Origin: an uncultured Erysipelotrichaceae bacterium
Lineage (GTDB): Bacteria; Bacillota_I; Bacilli_A; RF39; UBA660
Length of the DNA: 35,191 bases
Direction of reading: 5' to 3'
Assembly (NCBI GenBank): GCA_902783985.1
Contig: CACZTI010000062.1
Span: 1-35,191, forward strand
In this document: one piece after another, positions 24,162 through 31,318 of the stretch
Position numbering within the stretch: position 1 is the stretch's first letter
Layout: each line of letters starts with the position of its first letter
Notes under the pieces: generated by a model
Seen by the model: the letters and a program-made list of their open reading frames with translations, nothing else
Database searches by the model: none
What the model was told of the DNA's origin: nothing
Position numbers and translations under genes: made by a program

Positions 24162-25307
24162 ATGAAAGATAAAATTAGTTATGGAATAGTTGTTTTATTT
24201 GCTTTTGTATTAGGTGGTCTTGCAATGTATTATTTTAGCTCAATGCATCGTGTTACTGTAGTTGAAAATCATGATGGTACAAAAACGGAACTTGTTAATA
24301 CTTGTAAAAGTTGTAATAGCACCGTTATTATGGAAAATGGAAGTCTTGCTGCAAGTGTTGAAAAGGTATACGATTCTGTTGTTTTAATTAGAAATTATAA
24401 AAATGATAAACTATCAGGTAGTGGATCAGGATTTATTTATAAAACGGATGATAAATATGCTTATATTATGACTAATCATCATGTAGTATCTGGTGGAAAC
24501 AAATGGAGTATTGTAACAACAAAAGATGATGAGATATATGGAAATGTTTTGGGAAGTGATGAATACCTTGATTTAGCAGTTATTAAAGTTGATAAAAAAA
24601 GTTATATGAATGCTGTAACAATGGTTCCTAGCGATAAAAAAGTAAGTCTTGGTGATACTGTTTTTGCAATAGGTTCACCTGTTGGATATGAATATCGCAA
24701 TACCGTAACTAATGGAATTGTTTCAGGTGTTAATCGTTTAGTTGAAGTATCTGTTAAATCTACTGGTTCAAGTTTATTTGGTGGAACAACAAGTGATTGG
24801 GTTATGGAAGTTATTCAAACTAATGCTGCAGTAAACCCTGGTAACTCTGGTGGACCATTATTTAATTCCAGTGGAGAAGTAATTGGTGTGATTTCTATGA
24901 AACTTGTAGAAAGTTCGATTGAAGGTATGGGTTTTGCTATACCAATTGACTATGCTATGAGTCATATTGAATCACTTGAAAAAGGAGAAAAGATAGAAAG
25001 ACCTCTTTTAGGAATTAGTATGATGAATGTAACGGATAGTTATGCTTTATGGCAAAATAGAATTACATTGCCTGAGAATGTCACAGAAGGTGTAGTAGTT
25101 GTTGAAACAAGTGATGGAGCTGCTAAATCTGATCTTAAAAAAGGTGATGTTATTGTTGAACTTAATGGTTCTAAAGTAAAAAACTCAGCTTATCTAAAAT
25201 ATTTATTATATAAATATAATGCTGGTGATACTGTAAAGGTTACTTATAATCGTGATGGAAAAATAGCAACTACTTCTATTAAATTAACAAAAAATACGAA
25301 TAGTTAA
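24162..25307 (+). CDS. HtrA/DegP-type membrane-anchored serine protease
   Basis: Envelope quality-control protease, 381 residues. One N-terminal membrane anchor (about residues 5-25) is followed by a trypsin-like domain with the triad H107 (TNHHVVSG), D137 (LDLAVIKV) and S229 (NPGNSGGPLF), and one PDZ domain (about 275-375; GVVVVETSDGAAKSDLKKGD). Length and single PDZ fit HtrA of Bacillota. NTCKSCNS just after the anchor is an unusual cysteine pair outside the membrane. ATG 24162 is chosen for spacing after GAGAGG; ATG 24156 and GTG 24153 lie closer. Follows the Abi_2 gene in one transcript. Confidence 0.93.
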   Translation: MKDKISYGIVVLFAFVLGGLAMYYFSSMHRVTVVENHDGTKTELVNTCKSCNSTVIMENGSLAASVEKVYDSVVLIRNYKNDKLSGSGSGFIYKTDDKYAYIMTNHHVVSGGNKWSIVTTKDDEIYGNVLGSDEYLDLAVIKVDKKSYMNAVTMVPSDKKVSLGDTVFAIGSPVGYEYRNTVTNGIVSGVNRLVEVSVKSTGSSLFGGTTSDWVMEVIQTNAAVNPGNSGGPLFNSSGEVIGVISMKLVESSIEGMGFAIPIDYAMSHIESLEKGEKIERPLLGISMMNVTDSYALWQNRITLPENVTEGVVVVETSDGAAKSDLKKGDVIVELNGSKVKNSAYLKYLLYKYNAGDTVKVTYNRDGKIATTSIKLTKNTNS

Positions 25308-25327
25308 AAAAACTATTCTTTTTTTCT
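25298..25327 (+). terminator. Terminator of htrA
   Basis: GAATAGTT, loop AAAAA, AACTATTC, followed by T-run. Confidence 0.85.
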
Positions 25328-25362
25328 TTTAAATATGATATTCTTATATAGAGGAGGAAGGA

Positions 25363-25809
25363 ATGAAAAAATATCTATTTATTATTGGTTTATCTTGTTT
25401 ACTTGTTTTAACAGGATGTGGTAAGAAAGAAGAAAAAAGACTTATTTGTTCACAAGAAGAATCATATAGTGGTATGAAAATTAATGTTGATATGATTGCA
25501 GATTTTAAGGGAGATAATCTTGAAGCTTTAGGACTTAAATATACCATGGATTTATCTGAATATAATGATGAACAAATTAAGGCTGTATCAGATCAAGATA
25601 TGTGTGCATCTGTTAAAGCATCTATGTCTGCAAGTGGATTAGGTGAAGCGTTTACTAATTGTAAACAAGGCGTAAATAATAAAATACTTGAAATTACTGC
25701 TGACTTTGATTTAGATAAGATGGTAGGCGATGACTTATCAAAAGAAACTAATGTTGAAGAAGCAACTAAAGAACTTGAAAAACAAGGTTATACTTGTAAA
25801 GTTCAGTAA
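25363..25809 (+). CDS. Small lipoprotein
   Basis: Protein of 148 residues with a lipoprotein signal peptide and lipobox LTGC (lipidated Cys at 19), so it is held on the outer face of the membrane. The mature part has four more cysteines (ICSQE, DMCAS, TNCKQ, YTCKV) that could form two disulfides, and a beta-alpha pattern reminiscent of the DUF1307/YehR kind; that link is a guess. Strong ribosome site GAGGAGGAAGG. Expressed alone, ending at a terminator shared with the convergent LysM gene. Confidence 0.8.
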   Translation: MKKYLFIIGLSCLLVLTGCGKKEEKRLICSQEESYSGMKINVDMIADFKGDNLEALGLKYTMDLSEYNDEQIKAVSDQDMCASVKASMSASGLGEAFTNCKQGVNNKILEITADFDLDKMVGDDLSKETNVEEATKELEKQGYTCKVQ

Positions 25810-25831
25810 AACAAGATTGTAAAATATGTAA

Positions 25832-25859
25832 AATAGAGTAGTGGTTACTCTATTTTTTT
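25832..25859. terminator. Bidirectional terminator between lipoprotein and LysM genes
   Basis: AAATAGAGTA, GTGGT, TACTCTATTTTTTT. Confidence 0.8.
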
Positions 25860-26155
25860 ATGATTAATAATTGACCTTCTATTAAATCTTTAGTATTTAA
25901 ATTATTTTGTTGCATTAAGGTATTGATATCTATTTTGAATTTATTACATATAGAATTCATAGTATCATTTTTTTCAACATAATATTTTATAGGATTATTA
26001 TTGATGCTTGGTACAATTAATTGTTTTCCAATGTTAATTAGAGTAGTATTTAAATTATTGATATTCATTAATTCTCTATATGTTATATTATATTTTTTAG
26101 CTATGTTATATAAAGTATCTCCTTTTTCTACAATATATAAATCAATATTATTCAT
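25850..26155 (-). CDS. Protein of two LysM domains
   Basis: Protein of 101 residues that is almost only two LysM repeats, which bind N-acetylglucosamine-containing glycans such as peptidoglycan. Repeat 1 is YIVEKGDTLYNIAKKYNITY to LIVPS (about residues 5-50); repeat 2 is YYVEKNDTMNSICNKFKIDI to LLIIKK (about 57-101). There is no signal peptide or membrane segment, so how it would reach the wall is unclear. ATG 26155 follows AGAGGTG; GTG 26161 overlaps that site. Confidence 0.88.
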   Translation of the reverse strand: MNNIDLYIVEKGDTLYNIAKKYNITYRELMNINNLNTTLINIGKQLIVPSINNNPIKYYVEKNDTMNSICNKFKIDINTLMQQNNLNTKDLIEGQLLIIKK

Positions 26156-26248
26156 ATTCACCTCTACTTTATTCTATGAAATAGATGATTTTTGGATAAT
26201 ATTTAAAAAAATTTATTTAAAGTGATATATTTTATATATATGTTTAAT

Positions 26249-26288
26249 AAAAAAACATCCTATTATTTTTTATAGGATGCTTTTTTTT
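26249..26288. terminator. Bidirectional terminator with CATCCTAT stem
   Basis: CATCCTAT (26256-26263) with ATAGGATG (26272-26279), A-run before and T-run after. It covers the end of the RyR-like gene, whose last codons lie in the stem. Confidence 0.75.
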
Positions 26289-26821
26289 AATATTTTTCCT
26301 GATGATTGGATTCCATATTGTTCACAAATTGTTGTAATATCAATTAAACCACTCATATAAGCTTGTACTTTAATTTGAGCAGGACCAATTTGTGCTTTAT
26401 CTTTATCTTGTTCTTCTTTTGATAATTGTTCATATGGAACAGCTAGTTTTGGGTCACCATAATTTGGATCATAAACCCAAGGGTTTCTTTTTAACCATTC
26501 TTCATGAATAATTGCTCCCATTTGTTCTAATTCTTCTGGTGTAATTGGTTCGTTAGCTATTGTTTTATCATAAACTAATTCAATGGCCACTCTAGCGGCT
26601 TCAAGGTTTTCATATTGCCAATTTGATGGTAATTCTTCAAATAAGCAATTTGCAATATCAACTTTATCAGTACCATGATTTGCATTCCATGCTTCATCTT
26701 TTGATATTTTAATTCTTGGTTCGAAAGTACCATCTTCTTTTTTTCTTGGTGCTCTCCATGCCTCATGTAAATCTGAACCTAATGCATATGAAAGAGCATC
26801 TTTTATTACTGTATCGTCCAT
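26270..26821 (-). CDS. RyR-domain-like protein
   Basis: Protein of 183 residues. Residues about 100-150, with IIHEEWLKRNPWVYDPNYGD then LAVPYEQLSKEEQDKDK, match the RyR domain pattern: a His-x2-Trp, a later Trp, an acidic turn and PY-x-x-L-x-x-EE-x-x-x-D. RyR domains are known from ryanodine receptors and from bacterial and phage proteins of unknown, probably nucleotide-derivative-binding, function. The N-terminal half has a related look (DLHEAWRAPRKKEDG, then DIANCLFEELPSNWQY), so it may be a tandem. It is less AT-rich than its neighbours and soluble. GGAGG precedes the ATG by 6 bases. Confidence 0.65.
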   Translation of the reverse strand: MDDTVIKDALSYALGSDLHEAWRAPRKKEDGTFEPRIKISKDEAWNANHGTDKVDIANCLFEELPSNWQYENLEAARVAIELVYDKTIANEPITPEELEQMGAIIHEEWLKRNPWVYDPNYGDPKLAVPYEQLSKEEQDKDKAQIGPAQIKVQAYMSGLIDITTICEQYGIQSSGKILKKSIL

Positions 26822-26841
26822 TATTGTCCTCCTTTTGTTTT

Positions 26842-26850
26842 ATTGTATCA
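26842..26850 (-). promoter_or_regulatory. Extended -10 promoter of the RyR-like gene
   Basis: Minus-strand TGA followed by TACAAT (26847-26842). Confidence 0.5.
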
Positions 26851-26932
26851 TATCTTTGATTATTTTAATATAATTTATACAATACATGTTTTTGTCTAAT
26901 TCGTTTCATAAAATATGTAATGTGCTGAATGT

Positions 26933-26978
26933 AAAAAAAACATCCTATTGTCTAAATTTCATAAGACTTTATAGGATG
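26933..26978 (-). terminator. Terminator of the NrdD-like/dut operon
   Basis: CATCCTAT (26941-26948) pairs with ATAGGATG (26971-26978), inner AGTCT/AGAC pairing, then a T-run on the minus strand. The outer stem has the same eight bases as the terminator at 26256-26279. Confidence 0.75.
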
Positions 26979-27003
26979 AATTAATTATAAATTATTAATG
27001 TTA

Positions 27004-27186
27004 TTATTTTGTTCCTTTTGTAGTTATATTTGTTTTACTTCCGACTCTCATAAATCTTTCAGGATTTTCTTTTGCTAATTGAATTGATTCATTTGTTTCA
27101 TATGCAATATATTGTTGTCTACCTAAAGATTCTAATAGTTCTTCTTGTTGACCCAAACTTTTCTTAGCTATTTCTTCTAAATTCAT
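27004..27186 (-). CDS. Small hypothetical protein, 60 residues
   Basis: Not recognised. A mostly helical, charged soluble protein (LEEIAKKSLGQQEELLESLG, then ESIQLAKENPERFM) with an unstructured tail (SKTNITTKGTK). AAGG lies about 8 bases before the ATG. It follows dut by 49 bases and precedes a terminator, so it is probably the last gene of the NrdD-like/dut operon. Confidence 0.5.
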   Translation of the reverse strand: MNLEEIAKKSLGQQEELLESLGRQQYIAYETNESIQLAKENPERFMRVGSKTNITTKGTK

Positions 27187-27235
27187 TATTATGCCTTGTT
27201 ATTCAAAATAATAAAATATTACTTTACACAGTTAT

Positions 27236-27682
27236 TTATTTTTTACCAGTTGATCCAAATCCGCCATTACCTCTTTTAGTATCAGATAAATCTTTAACTA
27301 TATTAAATTTTCCTTTAATATATGGGGTAAAGACAATTTGGGCAATTCTCTCATTTGGTGTGATGGTTCTAATTTCTTTTGAGTGGTTATGTAAAGCTAC
27401 AATGATTTCACCACGATAATCAGAATCGATGACACCTACTTTATTAGCAGGAGCTAGTCCTTCTTTACAAGATAATCCACTTCTTGGGTAGATTAATCCT
27501 ACAAGACCATCTGGTATTTCAAGAGATATTCCGGTTTTAATAAATTTGGTTTCTGATGGGTTTATTATCTCATCTTTTTGGATGTTAGCGTAAAGATCAG
27601 CACCTGCTGCAAAGTTACTTCCATATGTAGGAATAATAGCATCATCATTTAGTAATTTAATATTAATTTTTTCTTCTTTCAT
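27236..27682 (-). CDS. dut: Deoxyuridine 5'-triphosphate nucleotidohydrolase (dUTPase)
   Basis: Trimeric dUTPase splits dUTP to dUMP and pyrophosphate, keeping uracil out of DNA and feeding dTMP synthesis. All five motifs are present in the 148-residue protein: AGADLYAN, PRSGLSCKEG, NKVGVIDSDYRGEI (with the catalytic Asp), ERIAQIVF and the glycine-rich C-terminal RGNGGFGSTG that closes over the substrate. The ATG lies one base after the TGA stop of the NrdD-like gene, and its ribosome site AAAAGGAGA lies in that gene's 3' end, so they are coupled. Confidence 0.97.
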   Translation of the reverse strand: MKEEKINIKLLNDDAIIPTYGSNFAAGADLYANIQKDEIINPSETKFIKTGISLEIPDGLVGLIYPRSGLSCKEGLAPANKVGVIDSDYRGEIIVALHNHSKEIRTITPNERIAQIVFTPYIKGKFNIVKDLSDTKRGNGGFGSTGKK

Positions 27683-27683
27683 T

Positions 27684-29315
27684 TCATTCTCCTTTTATTT
27701 TAATTACTTGGGTATTATTATATATTAATTTTAAGATATTTTCAATATCATCATGTTGTTTAATTATTGAATAAGATTTTGTTATATTTTGATATTTATT
27801 TTCCGTGATTAACTGTTCTTCTATATTTTGATATTCCATTTCATATGATAAATGGTAATATTCTTTATCAGTTATTTCTTTTATTAATCCAAATTTATCT
27901 AAATCTGATTTTAGAAAATAAGAACTTATTTCTTTATCATAAATGGATACTAAATTAAAGTTTAAATTAGTTTCTTTTTTCCAATTATCACATGTTTTTT
28001 TTAGATATTTAATTAATTTTAATGAAAAATCATCTTTTTTCATAATTTTATTTACTTCATATAATCCAAGGAAACCAATGGATAATGTTGAATTATTCTT
28101 TAATAATTTATCTATTTTATCAAATTTATTTAGTTTTGCTAAAGCTCCTTTTTGCCAAAGAATAGGGGATGTATTGCTTAAGGTACCTAAAAGTGAATGA
28201 TATTTAGAAAGTAAGGCTTCTTTAACTATTTCAAGTTTATCATCAAGTATTTTATAAAAATCTTCTTCATTACTTGAAGATAAGGCTATTCTTACAAGAT
28301 TTAGAGATACAGTTCCTTGGTTAAATGTATTTTCTTGAAAATAGTTTTCTTGTAGTAACCTTTTGTTAACAATAAAGATATGGTATTTCATTATTTCTTT
28401 AGTTAAATAATAATATTTTTGATTAATATAATTATCTTCATTTAATTCATAATATAAGTTAATGTTTTGATAATCATTTTGATATTTATTAATAATTTCT
28501 TGAATTAATTTAACTGATAATTCTTCATAATCTTTTTCTATTTTTAAATAAAAGTTTACTTTTGGTAATGTACCTTTAATATTAATTAGAGTAGATAATT
28601 GTTGAAATAATATGTTAATTGATTCTTTAATATTGTCTTTTGGTTTATAGTATTTAATTATTTTAGTTAGATTAATATTTACTTCATTAATTTGATTGGA
28701 TGAAGTTATATTAATTATTTCTGATAGTGTTAAACATGCATTTAATAGATTATTTGGTTTATTAGTTATTGTTTCACTATCTAAGATATCAATAAAATTG
28801 ATGGTTGATGTATTAATAAATGGTTCTAGGAAGTATTCTAAATCATGAAAATAAATAAAGCCATTCTCGTGTTCAATAACTACTTTTTCAGGGAGTAAGA
28901 TTCTTTTAGATAGATTTTTTGACACTTCACTAGCGATTAAATTTCTATTTGTTACAATATTTTGATTATTAGTTTGATAATCATTATTTGTATTACCATT
29001 TTTTATTATTGAAAGAATTGATTCATCAGTATTGTTGTTTTTTCTTACTAAAGCTCGTGTGTATCTATAAATAATATAACTTTTGGCTAGGGCATATTTT
29101 TTGATTTTCATAAGATCAGTTTCAATAAAATCTTGGATGTCTTCTACAAGCATACGTTTTTTATTTAATTCTTCAATATGTTTAATAATAGTTTCTATTT
29201 GTTTATTAGAGGCTCTTTCTGGTTCTCTTACATCTCTATTGGCTTTACTAATTGCAGTAAATATTTTACTTCTGTCGTATTCAACGATTCTTCCATCTCT
29301 TTTAATTATTTTCAT
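27684..29315 (-). CDS. NrdD-like protein lacking the glycyl-radical C-terminus
   Basis: Protein of 543 residues related to the anaerobic (class III) ribonucleotide reductase. The N-terminal ATP-cone is clear at about residues 1-90 (IIKRDGRIVEYDRSKIFTAI, KKYALAKSYIIYR). The barrel part follows NrdD order: VVIEHENGFIYFHDLEY, TVSLNLVRIAL, TLSIGFLGLYEV. Active NrdD is about 600-780 residues with catalytic cysteines, a Zn-cysteine site and a C-terminal glycyl-radical RVxGY; this protein ends before that part and has only two cysteines (NACLTL and KKTCDNW). Reductase activity is thus unlikely; a nucleotide-sensing or scaffold role is inference. Intact long frame, coupled to dut, and a palindromic Crp/Fnr site stands at the activator position of its promoter. 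No nrdG activase is seen. Confidence 0.75.
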   Translation of the reverse strand: MKIIKRDGRIVEYDRSKIFTAISKANRDVREPERASNKQIETIIKHIEELNKKRMLVEDIQDFIETDLMKIKKYALAKSYIIYRYTRALVRKNNNTDESILSIIKNGNTNNDYQTNNQNIVTNRNLIASEVSKNLSKRILLPEKVVIEHENGFIYFHDLEYFLEPFINTSTINFIDILDSETITNKPNNLLNACLTLSEIINITSSNQINEVNINLTKIIKYYKPKDNIKESINILFQQLSTLINIKGTLPKVNFYLKIEKDYEELSVKLIQEIINKYQNDYQNINLYYELNEDNYINQKYYYLTKEIMKYHIFIVNKRLLQENYFQENTFNQGTVSLNLVRIALSSSNEEDFYKILDDKLEIVKEALLSKYHSLLGTLSNTSPILWQKGALAKLNKFDKIDKLLKNNSTLSIGFLGLYEVNKIMKKDDFSLKLIKYLKKTCDNWKKETNLNFNLVSIYDKEISSYFLKSDLDKFGLIKEITDKEYYHLSYEMEYQNIEEQLITENKYQNITKSYSIIKQHDDIENILKLIYNNTQVIKIKGE

Positions 29316-29332
29316 AGGTTCTCCATAACTTA

Positions 29333-29338
29333 ATTATA
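29333..29338 (-). promoter_or_regulatory. -10 of the NrdD-like/dut promoter
   Basis: Minus-strand TATAAT (29338-29333), with no usable -35, as expected for an activator-dependent promoter. Predicted start near 29326. Confidence 0.55.
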
Positions 29339-29359
29339 GCAATGGAATAGTGATAAATA

Positions 29360-29377
29360 TTGTTGCAAATGCAACAA
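29360..29377. promoter_or_regulatory. 18-bp palindromic operator between the Crp/Fnr gene and the NrdD-like gene
   Basis: TTGTTGCA-AA-TGCAACAA, perfect 8-bp arms; read as TGTTG-N6-CAACA it has the half-site spacing of Crp-type sites. It overlaps the regulator's own -35 (TTGCAA 29363-29368) and is centred about 42.5 bases upstream of the predicted start of the NrdD-like operon. Confidence 0.75.
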
Positions 29378-29391
29378 GAAAATATTATAAT
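29363..29391 (+). promoter_or_regulatory. Promoter of the Crp/Fnr regulator gene
   Basis: TTGCAA (29363-29368), 17 bases, TATAAT (29386-29391). The -35 lies within the palindrome, so bound regulator would block it. Confidence 0.65.
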
Positions 29392-29407
29392 TATTTTGGA
29401 TGGATTT

Positions 29408-30043
29408 ATGGAAGAATTAAAAATATTTAATGATATTGAATTAATTGATATTTTAAAGATGATTAAGTGTTTTGATGGAAGAAGAATAACTTATAAAAGA
29501 GATCGAACGATTCTTTCTAATGTAATAAATTCTAATTTAGTAGGGATTATTATTTCTGGTTCTGCTAATTTAATAAGATATGATTATAATGGTAATCGAA
29601 GTATTATTGAAAGTTTAGAGAAAGACTCAGTATTTGGGAAAACTTTTTCTTATTTAGATAATGAAGTAGTTGTAGTAGCTACAACAGATTGTGAAGTTTT
29701 ATTACTTGATTATACATTATTGATGAATAGGTGTAAAAAGAATTGTCCTTGTCATAATAAATTAATAGATAATGTCTTTGAATTATTATCCCAAAAGATA
29801 ATTGATTTAAATGAAAGAGTAGAAGTATTATCTAAAAGAAGTATTAGAGAGAAAGTACTTAGTTATTTAAATATTGTTGCTAAGAAAAAGGGAAAGAAAT
29901 CTTTTTATTTGCCACTTACATATACTGAACTTGCGGATTATTTATCGATTGACCGTAGTGCCATGATGAGAGAGATTAAGAATTTAAAAGATGAAGGTTT
30001 TATCTATAGTAATGGTAAAAAGTTAACGATAAAAGAGTATTAG
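29408..30043 (+). CDS. Crp/Fnr family transcriptional regulator
   Basis: Protein of 211 residues: an N-terminal cNMP-binding-type beta-roll (about residues 20-105), a dimer helix, and a C-terminal winged helix with recognition helix LADYLSIDRSAMMREIKNLKDEGFI. A cysteine group at C109, C113, C115 and H116 (RCKKNCPCH) stands just before the dimer helix, with C95 near it; many clostridial Crp/Fnr proteins have cysteines here, which may hold a metal or sense redox state. RSIREKVLSYL is a typical hinge-side block. ATG 29408 follows GGATGG; the frame is open upstream through its own promoter. It is divergent from the NrdD-like/dut operon and shares the palindrome at 29360-29377. Confidence 0.9.
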   Translation: MEELKIFNDIELIDILKMIKCFDGRRITYKRDRTILSNVINSNLVGIIISGSANLIRYDYNGNRSIIESLEKDSVFGKTFSYLDNEVVVVATTDCEVLLLDYTLLMNRCKKNCPCHNKLIDNVFELLSQKIIDLNERVEVLSKRSIREKVLSYLNIVAKKKGKKSFYLPLTYTELADYLSIDRSAMMREIKNLKDEGFIYSNGKKLTIKEY

Positions 30044-30060
30044 ATATAGAAAAATTAGTA

Positions 30061-30987
30061 TTAAATTAACTCATAAGTTGTTATTCTAATTCTATCATCT
30101 GATGAATATTCTATTAAATATTTGTTATCCTTTTTACATACAATAATGCCAATAGTTTTTTCTTGATTAATAGATTTGATGTGTTTATCTATATAATTCA
30201 TATAAACTTGTATTTGACCTAAATGGTCTTTTTTTGATTCAGTTACTTTCAATTCAACAACTACATGACAATTATAATTAGAATTAAAAAGTAGTAAATC
30301 AATATAATTAGGTTTATTACCTATTATTATTTTGTATTCACTTTTTCTAAAATAAAAACCATCACCTAATTGTTCTAAAAAGTTTTCTATATCTTTTAGT
30401 ATAAAAGATTTTAATGCTTTTTCCTCTAAATTTTCTTTATCAATGTTGCTATTATATGTATTGATATAAATTGGATTTTTAATATTATCATAAACATCTA
30501 GTTTTTCTTTATTGATTAATTTGTTTTTTGTTTTATCATCCAATCTTTGATATTCTTTATTTTTAATTTTTTCTTGTAAAGTTCTTCTTCCCCAATGATA
30601 AGTGATAATTTGTTCAATATAATAGTTAATTTCATTTTTATTATTTAAAGTCATTAATACAATATAATGTGACCAACTTATAGATTGGACAACCAGTGGT
30701 TGTCCTTTTTTTACATATAAATAAAAACGTCTCATATTCTTTAAATTTTGAATAGAATATCCTTTCCCTAATTCTATTGTTAATCTTTCTGAATATTTTT
30801 TAATAATTTTGTTGCCATATGTTGCCTTCTTTTCGCCGCCTTGAGCTTCGATTATCATTTTACCAACATTGTAATAGTGGGTAAGTTCATTACGATTGGT
30901 AAAATAAGTATCGATTTTTTTATCAATGACACTTTGCATTAATTCATTTTTAATATCGTTATAATATTTTTCTTCAAATTCATTCAT
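30061..30987 (-). CDS. YhcG-like PD-(D/E)XK nuclease family protein (DUF1016)
   Basis: Protein of 308 residues. The N-terminal DUF1016 half has the family blocks YYNVGKMIIEAQGGEKKATYG, YSIQNLKNMRRFY and SWSHYIVLM. The C-terminal half is a PD-(D/E)XK nuclease: D230 (NYIDLLLF), E245-x-K247 (VVELKV) and a later Gln (GQIQVYMNYID). Such proteins are found near restriction, toxin-antitoxin and defence genes; the substrate is DNA by inference. ATG 30987 is chosen for its AGGAGGTT site; the frame stays open to 31089 across a strong inverted repeat. Neighbour of a RelB/RelE pair on the opposite strand. Confidence 0.87.
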   Translation of the reverse strand: MNEFEEKYYNDIKNELMQSVIDKKIDTYFTNRNELTHYYNVGKMIIEAQGGEKKATYGNKIIKKYSERLTIELGKGYSIQNLKNMRRFYLYVKKGQPLVVQSISWSHYIVLMTLNNKNEINYYIEQIITYHWGRRTLQEKIKNKEYQRLDDKTKNKLINKEKLDVYDNIKNPIYINTYNSNIDKENLEEKALKSFILKDIENFLEQLGDGFYFRKSEYKIIIGNKPNYIDLLLFNSNYNCHVVVELKVTESKKDHLGQIQVYMNYIDKHIKSINQEKTIGIIVCKKDNKYLIEYSSDDRIRITTYELI

Positions 30988-31004
30988 AAATAACCTCCTA
31001 TATG

Positions 31005-31067
31005 CGCAAAAAGAGCGTCCTTCCTTAGCGATCTTAATAGTTTTAATACTACCGGAAGGCACGCCCT
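31005..31067 (-). repeat. GC-rich inverted repeat in the leader of the YhcG-like gene
   Basis: Arms GGCGTGCCTTCC and GGAAGGACGC pair over about ten bases with one bulge, around a roughly 30-base loop that can itself fold (TAGT/ACTA). It is richer in G+C than its surroundings. The segment also keeps the YhcG frame open (VPSGSIKTIKIAKEG, then RSFCAY), so it is either a leader hairpin or a coding palindrome. Confidence 0.5.
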
Positions 31068-31214
31068 TATAAATATGTTTATTAAACATAAGTCTCTTGA
31101 ATAAATTTAATTAATTAAATAATATATCAAAAAACTTTTGTTAGTCAAGAGTAATTAATAAAATTTAAAAAAATAATTTTGAGATAGAAAAAAAGGTAAT
31201 TGTTTTGAAGATAA

Positions 31215-31251
31215 TTTAACATTATCTTTTCTTTTTGGCATAAAATATAGA
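31215..31251 (+). repeat. Direct repeat, copy 1 (left of the toxin-antitoxin pair)
   Basis: 37 bases beginning TTTAACATTATCTTTTC and ending GCATAAAATATAGA, identical to 31947-31983 but for one G/T. The 5' end also forms AAGATAAT/ATTATCTT with bases just left of it, a terminator-like hairpin absent from copy 2. Confidence 0.85.
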
Positions 31252-31268
31252 TGAAGTATTATTTTATG

Positions 31269-31300
31269 TTTACATTGTATAAAAATAATGATACAATGTA
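31269..31300 (+). promoter_or_regulatory. Promoter and palindromic operator of the toxin-antitoxin pair
   Basis: TTTACA (31269-31274), 17 bases, TACAAT (31292-31297). Perfect 10-bp arms TACATTGTAT (31271-31280) and ATACAATGTA (31291-31300) span both elements, as expected for repression by the antitoxin or the complex. Confidence 0.8.
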
Positions 31301-31318
31301 ATTGGGAGTGATGAAAAT

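Noticed and set aside
26575-26766. Second minus-strand frame inside the RyR-like gene
   Set aside because: Shifted frame of a gene with better start, ribosome site and domain match.
12850-27690. TGA read as Trp (Mycoplasma-type code), because almost all genes end in TAA or TAG
   Set aside because: TGA ends the yugP-like gene in an ATGA overlap and the NrdD-like gene just before dut, both normal coupling junctions, and conserved Trp residues (S19, L2, UvrB) use TGG. The standard code explains everything.
27684-27720. Frameshift hiding a glycyl-radical domain downstream of the NrdD-like gene
   Set aside because: dut starts immediately after and is complete, so there is no room for the missing part.
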